Below, piece by piece: positions 46,950 to 55,333 of a stretch of DNA of 64,000 nucleotides. The position numbers and the translations under genes were made by a program. The stretch's first letter is position 1; every line of letters starts with the position of its first letter. The DNA is from Desulfovibrio aminophilus DSM 12254. Lineage in GTDB: Bacteria; Desulfobacterota; Desulfovibrionia; Desulfovibrionales; Desulfovibrionaceae. The notes under the pieces are model-generated. The model saw nothing but the letters and a program-made list of their open reading frames with translations, had not been told where the DNA came from and searched no databases. The stretch spans positions 255,742 to 319,741 of the forward strand of contig NZ_KE383875.1 in NCBI RefSeq assembly GCF_000422565.1. The letters are read 5' to 3'.

Positions 46950-47429
46950 ATGCAGCAGGTGATCGTGGTCAACATCTCGGACATGAAGGTCTCCAGGAAA
47001 CCGGGGGACGTGCTCACGACCTACTCCCTGGGCTCCTGCGTGGGTGTGGCCGCCTGGGATCCCAAGGCCCTGGTGGGAGGCCTCATCCACTGCCTGCTGC
47101 CGCTGTCCACCTCTTCACCCCTGCGGGCCCAGGAAAATCCGTACATGTTCGTGAACACCGGCGTGGGAACCATGCTCAAGACCCTCTTCCGCATGGGCGC
47201 CACCCGGGAAAGCATCATTCTCAAGGCCGCGGGGGGGGCCGACATGCGCGGCGACGACCTCTTCCATACCGGAGCACGCAACACCGAAGTGTTGCGAGAG
47301 CTGCTCACCCGCCACGGCTTCACCCTGGCCGCCGCGGAATTCGGCGGCTCCATCCCGCGCGGCTTGACCCTGTTCACGGACACCGGCAGGGTGTCGGTCA
47401 AGACCTTCGGCAAGGAGCACGACCTATGA
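46950..47429 (+). CDS. cheD: Chemoreceptor glutamine deamidase CheD
   Basis: 159 residues. Catalytic cysteine C30 in YSLGSCVGV and histidine H47 in GGLIHCLLP, with the conserved threonine region in AAGGADM, as in CheD. Deamidates receptor glutamines and, in some bacteria, is regulated by CheC. No other chemotaxis gene is next to it; it is translationally coupled (ATGA) to an HDOD protein instead. Confidence 0.93.
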   Translation: MQQVIVVNISDMKVSRKPGDVLTTYSLGSCVGVAAWDPKALVGGLIHCLLPLSTSSPLRAQENPYMFVNTGVGTMLKTLFRMGATRESIILKAAGGADMRGDDLFHTGARNTEVLRELLTRHGFTLAAAEFGGSIPRGLTLFTDTGRVSVKTFGKEHDL

Positions 47430-48268
47430 GCCGACGCGAGGAAATCCTGGCCCGCGTCAAGACCGTGGAGGCCCTGCCATCGGCCATCCGGCAGGCCATC
47501 GATCTGCTCGCGGACGCGGACGCGGACATGGGCGAACTGGCCCGGATCATCGAGTACGACCCCGGCCTGACCGCCAACGTCCTGCGGCTGGTCAACTCCT
47601 CCTATTTCGGCGGCCTGCGGACCATCACCTCCCTGCGCGAGGCCGTGGTCCGGCTCGGCGCGGGACAGGTCTTCCAATTGCTCATCGCCTGCGGCGTGAT
47701 CCCCTGCATGCGCGCCGAGATCAAGGGCTACGGCCTGCCCCGAGGCATGCTCCTGGAACATTCGGTGGTCACCGCCGTGGCCGCGCGGACCGTGGCCCGC
47801 GAACTGGGCCTGACCGCGCCGGACCACACCTTCACCGCGGCGCTCCTGTCCAACATCGGCAAGATCGTGCTCGGCACCTTTCTGGAGGTGGACGCCGCAC
47901 CCATCCTGGACATCGTCACGCGCCGGGGCCTGAGCTTCGAAGAAGCGGAGGAGGCCGTGCTCGGCGTCAGCCACGACGAGGTGGGCGCGGCCCTGTTGGA
48001 GCACTGGCGTCTGCCCGAATCCATCGTCTACGTGGTGCGCTGGCGACTGAAAACCGAACAGGCCCCTCGCCGGGATCTGGCTCTGGACTTGGTGCACATG
48101 GGCAGCGCCCTGGCCATGATGACCGGGCTCGGAGTGGGTCTGGACGGACTCAACTACCGCCCGTCTCCGGAGGCGGCCCGACGCCTGGGGCTGGACACGG
48201 CGGGACTGGAGACGGCCCTGGCCTCGGTGATCACGGCCCTGGATGAGGTGCGGGCCCTGTTCAGTTGA
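47426..48268 (+). CDS. HDOD-domain signalling protein
   Basis: 280 residues from the ATG at 47426 overlapping the cheD stop. The HDOD domain spans about 15-215: LPSAIRQAIDLLADADADMG, VNSSYFGGLRTITSLREAVV, and a TFTAALLSNIGKIVLGTFL helix where the HD phosphohydrolase metal site would be but is not conserved. Such domains act as protein-protein regulators, often downstream of receptors. Output unknown; pairing with CheD suggests a chemosensory or motility link. Confidence 0.88.
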   Translation: MSRREEILARVKTVEALPSAIRQAIDLLADADADMGELARIIEYDPGLTANVLRLVNSSYFGGLRTITSLREAVVRLGAGQVFQLLIACGVIPCMRAEIKGYGLPRGMLLEHSVVTAVAARTVARELGLTAPDHTFTAALLSNIGKIVLGTFLEVDAAPILDIVTRRGLSFEEAEEAVLGVSHDEVGAALLEHWRLPESIVYVVRWRLKTEQAPRRDLALDLVHMGSALAMMTGLGVGLDGLNYRPSPEAARRLGLDTAGLETALASVITALDEVRALFS

Positions 48269-48295
48269 AGCCGAAAGCGAGATTATAATGCCCCG

Positions 48296-48424
48296 CCGTT
48301 TCGCTTTCCTGGTATACGGAAGGTGGGTTCAGGCGACGTGCCGAGCTGGACAAGCCGAACTCCCCGGAGGCTTCCCAACCTCCATCCTCCCCCAGGGCCG
48401 GGATTCTTCCCGGCCCTTTCCTCG
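48296..48424 (+). ncRNA. Candidate small RNA between the HDOD gene and the CII-like gene
   Basis: A perfect -10, TATAAT, stands at 48284-48289 in a region with no start-worthy gene; about 125 bases later a terminator hairpin (48394-48417) ends before the convergent CII-like gene. The enclosed transcript has several short inverted segments but no open frame with a ribosome site. No good -35 is visible, and it does not match SRP RNA, 6S RNA or a riboswitch class I know. It could instead be the 3' region of the HDOD mRNA. Confidence 0.35.
48394..48422 (+). terminator. Terminator downstream of HDOD gene/candidate sRNA
   Basis: AGGGCCGGGA-TTCT-TCCCGGCCCT, a perfect 10-bp stem and tetraloop, followed by TTCCTC. 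It also lies 26 bases beyond the end of the convergent CII-like gene. Confidence 0.7.
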
Positions 48425-48447
48425 GGCGGCCGCGTCGCCAACAGCCC

Positions 48448-48762
48448 TCAAGCAGATTTGGCCGCCCGATCCCGCTCCCCATCCAGCCGGGAACGCCGGC
48501 TCCGGGCCGCGCGCGCGGGCAGGCAGACGCCCACCAGTTCGAACCCCAGGGCCTTGGCCATGGTCCGCAGAGGGTCCACATTGTCGGTCACGCGCATGAT
48601 CTCCAGCAGGGTCTCCGCGCCGAGCTTGGCCTGCGCGTCGAAGGGATTGAGTTCACGCAAAAGCGTGGAATAGGGCTTGCCGATGGCCTCGGCCACCTCC
48701 CGAGCCGGTTTCCCGCCTTCCAGCACGGCCTGCTGCGCCTGCCTGATGATCTCGCCTTTCAT
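48448..48762 (-). CDS. Phage CII/CP76-like regulatory protein
   Basis: 104 residues from the ATG at 48762 (AAGGGGGGG upstream). Helical DNA-binding layout of the CP76/CII family: AREVAEAIGKPYSTLLRELN, then FDAQAKLGAETLLEIMRVTD and a MAKALGFELV segment. In enteric phages such proteins choose lysogeny, but relatives are common in Desulfovibrio-like chromosomes without phage genes nearby, as here. The C-terminal 20 residues are basic. A sigma-70-type promoter precedes it. Confidence 0.8.
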   Translation of the reverse strand: MKGEIIRQAQQAVLEGGKPAREVAEAIGKPYSTLLRELNPFDAQAKLGAETLLEIMRVTDNVDPLRTMAKALGFELVGVCLPARAARSRRSRLDGERDRAAKSA

Positions 48763-48847
48763 GCCGCCCCCCCTTGGAGTCCTTGCACCGGTCGCCGTTT
48801 GGGCTGAGTCCCGCCCCAGCCACGATCGGAAAAGAAAATTCCATTGC

Positions 48848-48877
48848 ACTATACACCATGGCCGTCATTTCGGGCAA
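48848..48877 (-). promoter_or_regulatory. Sigma-70-type promoter for the CII-like gene
   Basis: Reading the minus strand: TTGCCC (48877-48872), 18-base spacer, TATAGT (48853-48848), about 85 bases before the ATG at 48762. The same gap also carries a TTGACA (48959-48964) on the plus strand before the sigma-54 regulator gene, but no matching -10 follows it. Confidence 0.5.
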
Positions 48878-49004
48878 GACTCCCCATATTCACAAATCTC
48901 TTTCTTTCTGCCGGAGCGGTTTTTTCCTGTTTTTTTCCCGGCAATCATGCGATAGCATTTGACAATCACAACCCGTGACGGGCGGGGGATTTGGGGAGGC
49001 GGAC

Positions 49005-50411
49005 ATGGCGCGGGTTCTCATCGCGGACGGGGACGAGCAGCGGCGGATCGACCTGGCCGGGGCCGTTCGCGACGAGGGGCACCAGGTGGACTTGGCCGGA
49101 GACGGCGAGATCGTGCTGAATCTGACGCGCGGGCAGGTCTACGACGCCGTCTGCCTGGACCTGGATCTGCCCGGCGGGGAGGATCTGCTGGCGCGTCTGC
49201 GGGCTCTGCCCGATCCGCCGGAGATCATCGCCCTGGCCTCCGAAAGCGACCCAGCCGCCATGGAAGACGCCCTGCGCAGCGGAGCCTGGGAGTGCCTGGG
49301 CACACCCTGCGCACCTCAACTGGCGCTGGCCCCGCTGCGCCGCGCCCTGCGCTCACGCGCCCGGCGGGCGGACCTCGAGCCGCGCATCCTCCAACGCGAC
49401 AATCTTGTCGGCGAAAGTCCCCGGCTGCGTATCTGCCTGGACCGCCTGGCCCAGGCCGCGGCCTGCGAAGTGGATGTGCTCATCAGCGGCGAAACCGGCA
49501 CGGGCAAGGAACTCTTCGCCCGGGCCATTCACGAGAACAGCCGCCGACGCCAGGAACCCTTCGTGGTCGTGGACTGCACGGCCCTGCCCGCCACCCTGGC
49601 CGAGAGCATCCTCTTCGGCCACGCCCGGGGGGCTTTCACCGGCGCGGATACGGCCCGCGACGGCCTGGTGCGCGAAGCCCACGGCGGCACCCTCTTCCTG
49701 GACGAGGTCGGCGAACTGCCCCTGGATTTGCAGGCCAAGTTCCTGCGCGTGCTCCAGGAACGCCGCTTCCGGCCCGTGGGCTCCACCCGCGAGGTGGAGA
49801 GCCGTTTCCGCCTGGTGGCCGCGACCAACCGGGACATCGCGGCCATGGCCGAACAGCGGACCTTCCGGGTGGATCTCATGTTCCGGCTGCGGGCCTTCGT
49901 CATCGAACTGCCGCCCCTGCGGGAGCGCAAGGACGACATCAAGGATCTGGTGCATCATTACCTGGCCCGCACGGGCGGCCGCTTCCAGGGCGGCATCAAG
50001 GGCGTCTCGCCGGACTTCGTTCAGGCTCTCTGGCGGCACGACTGGCCAGGCAACGTGCGCGAACTCTTCCAGGTTCTGGAGACGAGTCTGGCCTCGGCCC
50101 AGGCCGAGCCGACCCTCTACCCCCAGCACCTGCCCATGGATCTGCGGGTGAAGCTCGTCCGCGAGGCGGCCCGGCCCTCCGCCGGCCCGCCGGGGGACGG
50201 GCGGGAGGGCATGCCCATGCCCGAGCTGCAACCCTGGCGAGAATACCGCGACAAGGCCATGGACGTCATCGAGCGGCTCTACTTCCGCGACCTCGCCGCC
50301 CATTGCCGGGGCGACATGATCCACGCCTGCCGGATATCCGGGCTCAAGCCCGCGCGGCTTTACCAACTGCTGAAAAAGCACGGCGCCGGACGTTCCGGCG
50401 GCAGGACCTGA
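49005..50411 (+). CDS. Sigma-54-dependent response regulator with an atypical receiver
   Basis: 468 residues from the ATG at 49005 (GGGGAGGCGG upstream). Receiver (1-120): acidic pocket ADGDEQ with glycine at one usual aspartate, phosphoacceptor D52 in CLDLDLPGG, and threonine (LGTPCAP) where the conserved lysine should be. AAA+ domain intact: Walker A GETGTGKE (163-170), GAFTGA (209-214), GTLFLDEVGE, VDLMFRLR. C-terminal Fis-type helix-turn-helix (ACRISGLKPARLYQLLKKHG). So output is normal while signal reception looks altered. Its own targets are unknown. Confidence 0.9.
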   Translation: MARVLIADGDEQRRIDLAGAVRDEGHQVDLAGDGEIVLNLTRGQVYDAVCLDLDLPGGEDLLARLRALPDPPEIIALASESDPAAMEDALRSGAWECLGTPCAPQLALAPLRRALRSRARRADLEPRILQRDNLVGESPRLRICLDRLAQAAACEVDVLISGETGTGKELFARAIHENSRRRQEPFVVVDCTALPATLAESILFGHARGAFTGADTARDGLVREAHGGTLFLDEVGELPLDLQAKFLRVLQERRFRPVGSTREVESRFRLVAATNRDIAAMAEQRTFRVDLMFRLRAFVIELPPLRERKDDIKDLVHHYLARTGGRFQGGIKGVSPDFVQALWRHDWPGNVRELFQVLETSLASAQAEPTLYPQHLPMDLRVKLVREAARPSAGPPGDGREGMPMPELQPWREYRDKAMDVIERLYFRDLAAHCRGDMIHACRISGLKPARLYQLLKKHGAGRSGGRT

Positions 50412-50493
50412 GACGCCTTTTTCCGGCCTTCCGCCTTGCCTTTCCCTCCGCCTTGGGGCATATGCTGGAGAAGGTATCGTCCAGCGCATACCC

Positions 50494-51300
50494 ATGTCCA
50501 TTCCGTGGAGCGCAACCCGGCACATGAGCCCGAAACGACCGCTGACCGTCCTGGTGGTGGAGGACAATCCCGTGAACCGGGAGGTGGTCTGCTGCTTCCT
50601 CGCGGATCTGGGCCACGCCGCCCGCGTCGCGACCAACGGCCTGGAGGCCCTGGCCGCCCTGGCCGAGGGGCCCTGCGACATCGTGCTCATGGACCTGGAG
50701 ATGCCGCTCATGGACGGCTTCGAGGCCACCCGCCGCATCCGTCTGGGCGAGGCGGGAGAGGTCGGCCGCCGCGTGCCCATCGTGGCCGTCACGGCCCACT
50801 CGCTGCCCGAATTCCGCCGCCGCTGCCTGGAGACCGGCATGAACGCCTTCACGGCCAAGCCGGTGCGCCTGGAGGCTCTGATGGAGACCATCCGGGATCT
50901 CTGCCCGAACGTCTTCGGGCGGCCGGTGCTGGACGTGCGCAAGGGACTGGACAACCTGAACGGCAAGCGGGAGCTGTACGAGCGCATCTGCGCCACGTTC
51001 CTGGACGACATCCCGCCCCGCCGCCGGGCCCTGCTCCAGGGACGCGACTCCGGGGACAACGCGGCCCTGGAACATCAGGCCCATTCCCTCAAGGGTTCGG
51101 CCGGACTGGTGGGCGCGCTCGGATTGCAGGAGGCGGCGCGGGCCCTGGAGACCTGCGCCCGGGACGGCGGCGAACTGGACCGCTGCCTGGAGGGCCTGCT
51201 CCACTCTCTGGATTCGCTGGAGCGCGAGCTGCGCTCACGCCGGGGCGCCCCGGCCGTCAACGCGCCGGAGCCCGGGTGCGCAGGAACGCGCTCAGGTTGA
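50494..51300 (+). CDS. Receiver-Hpt phosphorelay protein
   Basis: 268 residues; ATG at 50494 (alternative at 50524, neither with a good ribosome site). Receiver with VVEDNPVNREVV (the hybrid-kinase type), phosphoacceptor D67 in LMDLEMPLMDG, lysine in AKPVRLE. Hpt domain with phosphohistidine H197 in HQAHSLKGSAG. No kinase part, so phosphate must come from another protein. Its 3' end overlaps the convergent receiver-LuxR gene by 44 bases. Confidence 0.9.
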   Translation: MSIPWSATRHMSPKRPLTVLVVEDNPVNREVVCCFLADLGHAARVATNGLEALAALAEGPCDIVLMDLEMPLMDGFEATRRIRLGEAGEVGRRVPIVAVTAHSLPEFRRRCLETGMNAFTAKPVRLEALMETIRDLCPNVFGRPVLDVRKGLDNLNGKRELYERICATFLDDIPPRRRALLQGRDSGDNAALEHQAHSLKGSAGLVGALGLQEAARALETCARDGGELDRCLEGLLHSLDSLERELRSRRGAPAVNAPEPGCAGTRSG

Positions 51301-52174
51301 CTTTCTCGCCCTTGATCCCGAGCTTGGCCCGAATGTTCTTGCGGTGGGTCTGCACGGTCTCCATGGAGCAGTTCAATAGATCGGCGATCTCCTTGCTCCC
51401 CCTGCCCAGCTCCAGATAGCGGCAGACCTCCATCTCCGTGGGAGTCAGGCCGAACAGGGCCGGCCCCGGCCCGCCGTCGCCGCAGAGCCTGGACAACTCC
51501 TCGCGCAGCACCGTGAGGAAACGCGCCCGCACCTCCGGGGAGGACTCCCGGGCCATGCGCTCGGCCACGGGCAGGACGCGGCCGACGATCCCCGCGCCGA
51601 ATTCCTGGACGATGGCCCGCTTCTCCCGCTCCACCGCGCCGAGCACGTTGCGCAGGGTGACGTTCATGCCCTCCACCTGCGACTTCTCCTGGGCCAGGCG
51701 CTCGTTGGCCTCGGTCAGTTCGAGGGTCTTGGCGCGGACCTCTTCGGCCAAGCGCTCGTGATAGCGCCAGTTCTCGCGCAGTACGCGGGCGTGGGCCAGG
51801 GCCTTGTCCAGCACATGCCGCAGAAGGTCGGGATCCTGGATGGGCTTGACCACGTAGTCCCAGGCTCCCCGCCGCAACGCCCCCACCGCGTTGCGGATCT
51901 CGGTGGTGGCCGAAACCACCACCACGGGCACTCCCGGGGCCTCGGCGGCCATGGCGTCGAGCACGGCCAAGCCGTCCAGCCGGGGCATGCGCAGGTCGAG
52001 CAGGACCATGTCCGGCGCGGCCTCGCGGAAGCGCCGCAACCCCTCCTCGCCGTCGGCGGCCTCCAGGAGCTCGTGCCCCATGTCCTCAAGGATGCCCGCG
52101 AAATAGACGCGGAAGACCGGATCGTCGTCCACCACCAGGATGCGGGCCCTGGCCGTCGTCTGCGTATCCCTCAT
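51257..52174 (-). CDS. Receiver-coiled coil-LuxR response regulator
   Basis: 305 residues from the ATG at 52174, chosen for GGGAGGATCGCG before it. Receiver with VVDDDPVFRVYF and phosphoacceptor D60 in LLDLRMPRLDG, lysine in VVKPIQD; a long coiled-coil linker (about 130-175, LTEANERLAQEKSQVEGMN); C-terminal LuxR helix-turn-helix (LTPTEMEVCRYLELGRGSKE, TVQTHRKNIRAKLGIKG). DNA-binding output, the only LuxR-type one in the window. Divergent from the kinase operon starting at 52311, which it may regulate. Confidence 0.9.
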   Translation of the reverse strand: MRDTQTTARARILVVDDDPVFRVYFAGILEDMGHELLEAADGEEGLRRFREAAPDMVLLDLRMPRLDGLAVLDAMAAEAPGVPVVVVSATTEIRNAVGALRRGAWDYVVKPIQDPDLLRHVLDKALAHARVLRENWRYHERLAEEVRAKTLELTEANERLAQEKSQVEGMNVTLRNVLGAVEREKRAIVQEFGAGIVGRVLPVAERMARESSPEVRARFLTVLREELSRLCGDGGPGPALFGLTPTEMEVCRYLELGRGSKEIADLLNCSMETVQTHRKNIRAKLGIKGEKVNLSAFLRTRAPAR

Positions 52175-52209
52175 CGCGATCCTCCCGTTCCGGAACATGC
52201 GGCATCTTC

Positions 52210-52238
52210 CCTATAAACGGCGAGGGCCGCCCTGCCAA
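52210..52238 (-). promoter_or_regulatory. Sigma-70-type promoter for the receiver-LuxR gene
   Basis: On the minus strand TTGGCA (52238-52233), 17-base spacer, TATAGG (52215-52210), about 36 bases before the start codon at 52174. On the plus strand the same bases read CTATAAA, a possible -10 for the kinase operon, so the two promoters may overlap. Confidence 0.5.
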
Positions 52239-52310
52239 CCTCCAGCAGGAGAAAAGATTGGCAACCCATGCAACTCTCTGCTAAAAAACGGGGCATACCC
52301 GGAGGGAGGG

Positions 52311-53975
52311 ATGGATACCCAAGGATACGGACGGCTGCGCCGCAAGATCATGACCGTAACCCTGGTTTTCTCCCTGGTGCCGTTGTTCGCGCTGGGATTC
52401 TTCGTCCATCTCCAATTTTCAAAGACCTACCACGAGAAGCTCGCACGCAACCTGGAACGAGCGGTGGACAACCGCCAGAAGGCCCTGGACATCTTTCTCG
52501 ATGAACGGGTGTCCCAGCTCAAAAGCCTGGCCTACACCCACTCCTACCAGCAACTCTCCGACCCCGCCCGACTCAACGCCATCTTCAACGTCATCCAGAC
52601 CAACTCCAAGTCCTACGTCGACCTGGGCGTCATCGACCAGAACGGCGAGCACATGGCCTACGTCGGCCCATTCTCCCTCAAGCGCGTGAACTACAAGGAC
52701 GAGCCCTGGTTCCACGAGACCATGCTCAAGGGCCAATACGTCTCGGACGTGTTCATGGGCTTCCGCAAATTCCCGCACTTCATCATCGCGGTCATGCGCC
52801 GCGAGGGCGACCGGACCTGGATTCTGCGGGCCACCATCGATTCCGAGGCGTTCAGCTCCCTGGTCCGGGGCATCCACGCGGGCGAACTGGGCGACGCCTA
52901 CCTGGTCAACGCCGAGGGCGTGCTCCAGACCAGTTCCCGCTTCGCCGGGCCGGTGATGAGCAAGCTTTCCATGACCCTGCCCAGCCCGACCATGGCCGGG
53001 AACAAGGACGGCACGATCATCGAGGAACGTCCGGTCAAGGACCGGACCATGATCGTGGGCATGGCCTGGCTCCAGCGCGTGCCCTGGCTCCTGGTCATCA
53101 TGGAGGATCCCAAGGAGGAGCTCTCGGCTCTGGTGCGCGCCCAGTCCATCGCGGCCGCCATGGTGGCCGGAGGCATCCTGCTGATCATCACCGGCGCGGC
53201 CCTGACCGCCCGTTCGATCATCAACAAGCTCATCAAGGCCGATCGCGAGAAGGCCGCCCTGGACGCCTCGCTCATGCAGTCCAGCAAGATGGCCGCGCTG
53301 GGCAAGCTGGCCGCGGGCGTGGCCCACGAGGTGAACAATCCGCTCACGCTCATCCGCGAAAGCGCGGGCTGGATCAAGGATCTCCTCATCGACGAGGATC
53401 CGGAGAAGATGCTCCACCTGGAGGAGATCGACACCGCGGCCAACAAGATCGAGATACACGTGGACCGGGCCAAGGCCGTGACCCACCGCATGCTCGGCTT
53501 CGGACGGCGCATGGAGCCCATGCAGGAGAACGTCTCCCTGAACCTGCTCACGGACCAGACCCTGAAGTTCCTGGAGAGCGAGGCCCTGCACCGCAACATC
53601 GAGATCATCAAACGCCTGGACGAGTCCATTCCCAACACCACCACGGACATGGCCCAAATCCAGCAGGTGATCCTGAACATCCTGGACAACGCCATCGACG
53701 CCGTGGGCTCGGACGGCAGCATCACCGTGTCCACCGGCAAGAGCGAGAACGGCCACGAGATTTACGTGGCCATCGCGGACACCGGCTGCGGCATCCCCAA
53801 GGAAAAGCTGAACACGATCTTCGATCCCTTCTTCACCACCAAGAGGGTCGGCGAGGGCACGGGCCTGGGCCTGGCCATCTGCTACGGCATCCTGGAAAAG
53901 CTGGGCGGCCGCATCGAGGTGGGCAGCGAGGAAGGCAAGGGCTCCACCTTCACGGTGTTCTTACCGCTGGTCTGA
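52311..53975 (+). CDS. Membrane histidine kinase with periplasmic double-Cache sensor
   Basis: 554 residues with GGAGGGAGGG before ATG. Membrane helices at about 14-34 and 280-303 frame a dCache domain containing [12 protein letters not shown], as in the kinase at 8713. DHp domain with H339 in [11 protein letters not shown]; full ATP-binding domain ([37 protein letters not shown]). Paralogue of the 8713 gene. First of kinase-receiver-kinase-receiver. Confidence 0.93.
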   Translation: MDTQGYGRLRRKIMTVTLVFSLVPLFALGFFVHLQFSKTYHEKLARNLERAVDNRQKALDIFLDERVSQLKSLAYTHSYQQLSDPARLNAIFNVIQTNSKSYVDLGVIDQNGEHMAYVGPFSLKRVNYKDEPWFHETMLKGQYVSDVFMGFRKFPHFIIAVMRREGDRTWILRATIDSEAFSSLVRGIHAGELGDAYLVNAEGVLQTSSRFAGPVMSKLSMTLPSPTMAGNKDGTIIEERPVKDRTMIVGMAWLQRVPWLLVIMEDPKEELSALVRAQSIAAAMVAGGILLIITGAALTARSIINKLIKADREKAALDASLMQSSKMAALGKLAAGVAHEVNNPLTLIRESAGWIKDLLIDEDPEKMLHLEEIDTAANKIEIHVDRAKAVTHRMLGFGRRMEPMQENVSLNLLTDQTLKFLESEALHRNIEIIKRLDESIPNTTTDMAQIQQVILNILDNAIDAVGSDGSITVSTGKSENGHEIYVAIADTGCGIPKEKLNTIFDPFFTTKRVGEGTGLGLAICYGILEKLGGRIEVGSEEGKGSTFTVFLPLV

Positions 53976-53990
53976 CCAAGGGAGCGTGAC

Positions 53991-54383
53991 ATGGAGAAGG
54001 CGCGGGTGCTCGTCGTGGACGATGAAAAGGAATTCGTGGACCTTTTCGTCAACCGCTTCAACAAACGCAACGTCCTGGCCCTGGGAGCGGGCAGCGGCCA
54101 GGAGGCCCTGAAGACGCTCCAGGAGGAACCCGTGGACGTGGTCGTCCTGGACCTCAAGATGCCCGGCATGGACGGCATCGAGACCCTCAAGGAAATCAAG
54201 AAGCGCCACCCCCTGGTGGAGGTCATCATGCTCACCGGCCACGGCTCCGTGGAGGCCGGGCTCCAGGGCATGGGGCACGGGGCTTACGACTTCATCATGA
54301 AGCCCTTCAACATCGAGGACCTGCTCGTGCGCATCAACAAGGCCCGCGAGCGCAAGGCCCTGAACGAAAAGCGGCAGGAATAG
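53991..54383 (+). CDS. Stand-alone response-regulator receiver
   Basis: 130 residues, 15 bases after the kinase. VDDEKEFVDLFV, phosphoacceptor D54 in VLDLKMPGMDG, threonine in MLTGHGS, lysine in IMKPFNIEDLL, a basic tail (RKALNEKRQE). No output domain. Four bases before the next kinase. Strongly like the receivers of the TSUP operon. Confidence 0.92.
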   Translation: MEKARVLVVDDEKEFVDLFVNRFNKRNVLALGAGSGQEALKTLQEEPVDVVVLDLKMPGMDGIETLKEIKKRHPLVEVIMLTGHGSVEAGLQGMGHGAYDFIMKPFNIEDLLVRINKARERKALNEKRQE

Positions 54384-54386
54384 GGC

Positions 54387-55316
54387 ATGGAACCCCTGCT
54401 GCATTCGGAGCAAGGACGCAAGCTCCTGCGGCTGGGCCCGGCGCTGCTGGTGTTCACCTCGGCCTTCGCGGCCCGCTTTCTGCCCGAATGGGGCCGGCTG
54501 GCCCTGGGCTTGGCCACGGCCGGGGCCGTATACTGGGCCGTATCCTGGCTGGCGGACAAGACCGTGCGCTCCCGCCAGGAGGAATGCCGTCTGGGCGAGG
54601 AGCTGCTGCAATCCCAGAAGATGGCCGCCGTGGGCCAGCTCTCCTCGGGCATCGCGCACGAGATCAACACCCCCCTGGCGGTCATCGGCCAGGAGGCCGA
54701 ACTCCTGCTCCTGGACCTCGAATCCGAGGCCCTCAAATCCCGGCCCGAGTTGGACGGCACGCGCGAGGGCGTACGCCAGATCGCCCTCCAGGTGGAACGC
54801 TGCCGGGAGATCACCCACAAGCTCCTCTCGCTCTCGCGCAAGCTGGAGGCCATCGTCCAGGACACGGACGTGAACGCCCTGGCCGAGGACATGGCCCTGC
54901 TGGTGGAGAAGGAGGCCGGGCTCAAGTCCATCGTCATCCACCGCAACTACGCCCCGGCCCTGCCCCCGGCGGCCACGGACCCGGCCCTGCTGCGCCAGGT
55001 GATCCTGAATCTTCTGAACAACGCCATGCAGGCCGTGGGCTGCCAGGGCAGCGTGACCGTGAGCACGGACATGCCCGCCCGCGACCGGGTGCGCATCACG
55101 GTGGACGACACCGGCCCGGGCATCTCGCCGGAAAACATCTCCAAGATCTTCAACCCGTTCTTCACCACCAAGCCGCCCGGACAGGGCACGGGTCTCGGGC
55201 TCTCCATGTGCCTGACCATCATGGAGCGGCTGGGAGGAACCATCCAGGCCGCCAGCCCCCCCGGACAGGGCGCCCGCTTCGAGGTCGTCCTGCCCCTTCG
55301 CCGCCAGGCGGCCTGA
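54387..55316 (+). CDS. Short membrane histidine kinase without sensor domain
   Basis: 309 residues. Two close hydrophobic segments (about 12-28 and 35-52) with almost no periplasmic loop, then DHp with H91 in AHEINTPLAVIG and a full HATPase domain (ILNLLNNAMQAVG, DDTGPGISPENI, GTGLGLSMCLTIM). Lacking an extracellular sensor, it probably responds to membrane state or to the receiver encoded just before it. Confidence 0.92.
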   Translation: MEPLLHSEQGRKLLRLGPALLVFTSAFAARFLPEWGRLALGLATAGAVYWAVSWLADKTVRSRQEECRLGEELLQSQKMAAVGQLSSGIAHEINTPLAVIGQEAELLLLDLESEALKSRPELDGTREGVRQIALQVERCREITHKLLSLSRKLEAIVQDTDVNALAEDMALLVEKEAGLKSIVIHRNYAPALPPAATDPALLRQVILNLLNNAMQAVGCQGSVTVSTDMPARDRVRITVDDTGPGISPENISKIFNPFFTTKPPGQGTGLGLSMCLTIMERLGGTIQAASPPGQGARFEVVLPLRRQAA

Positions 55317-55333
55317 ACCCCAAGGAGGAACCC

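Noticed and set aside
48296-48424. SRP RNA, 6S RNA or a c-di-GMP riboswitch in the intergenic unit
   Set aside because: The conserved SRP tetraloop region, the 6S bulge arrangement and the riboswitch core sequences are not present.
48243-48599. Possible 118-residue gene whose internal ATG overlaps TATAAT
   Set aside because: No ribosome site, runs through a terminator hairpin and into the antisense of the CII-like gene.
48448-48762. CII-like gene as a sign of a prophage
   Set aside because: No integrase, capsid, lysis or attachment-site sequence lies around it, and base composition matches the neighbours.
52259-52276. TTGGCAACCCATGCAAC as a second sigma-54 promoter before the Cache kinase
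   Set aside because: GG and GC are separated by eight bases instead of the required ten.
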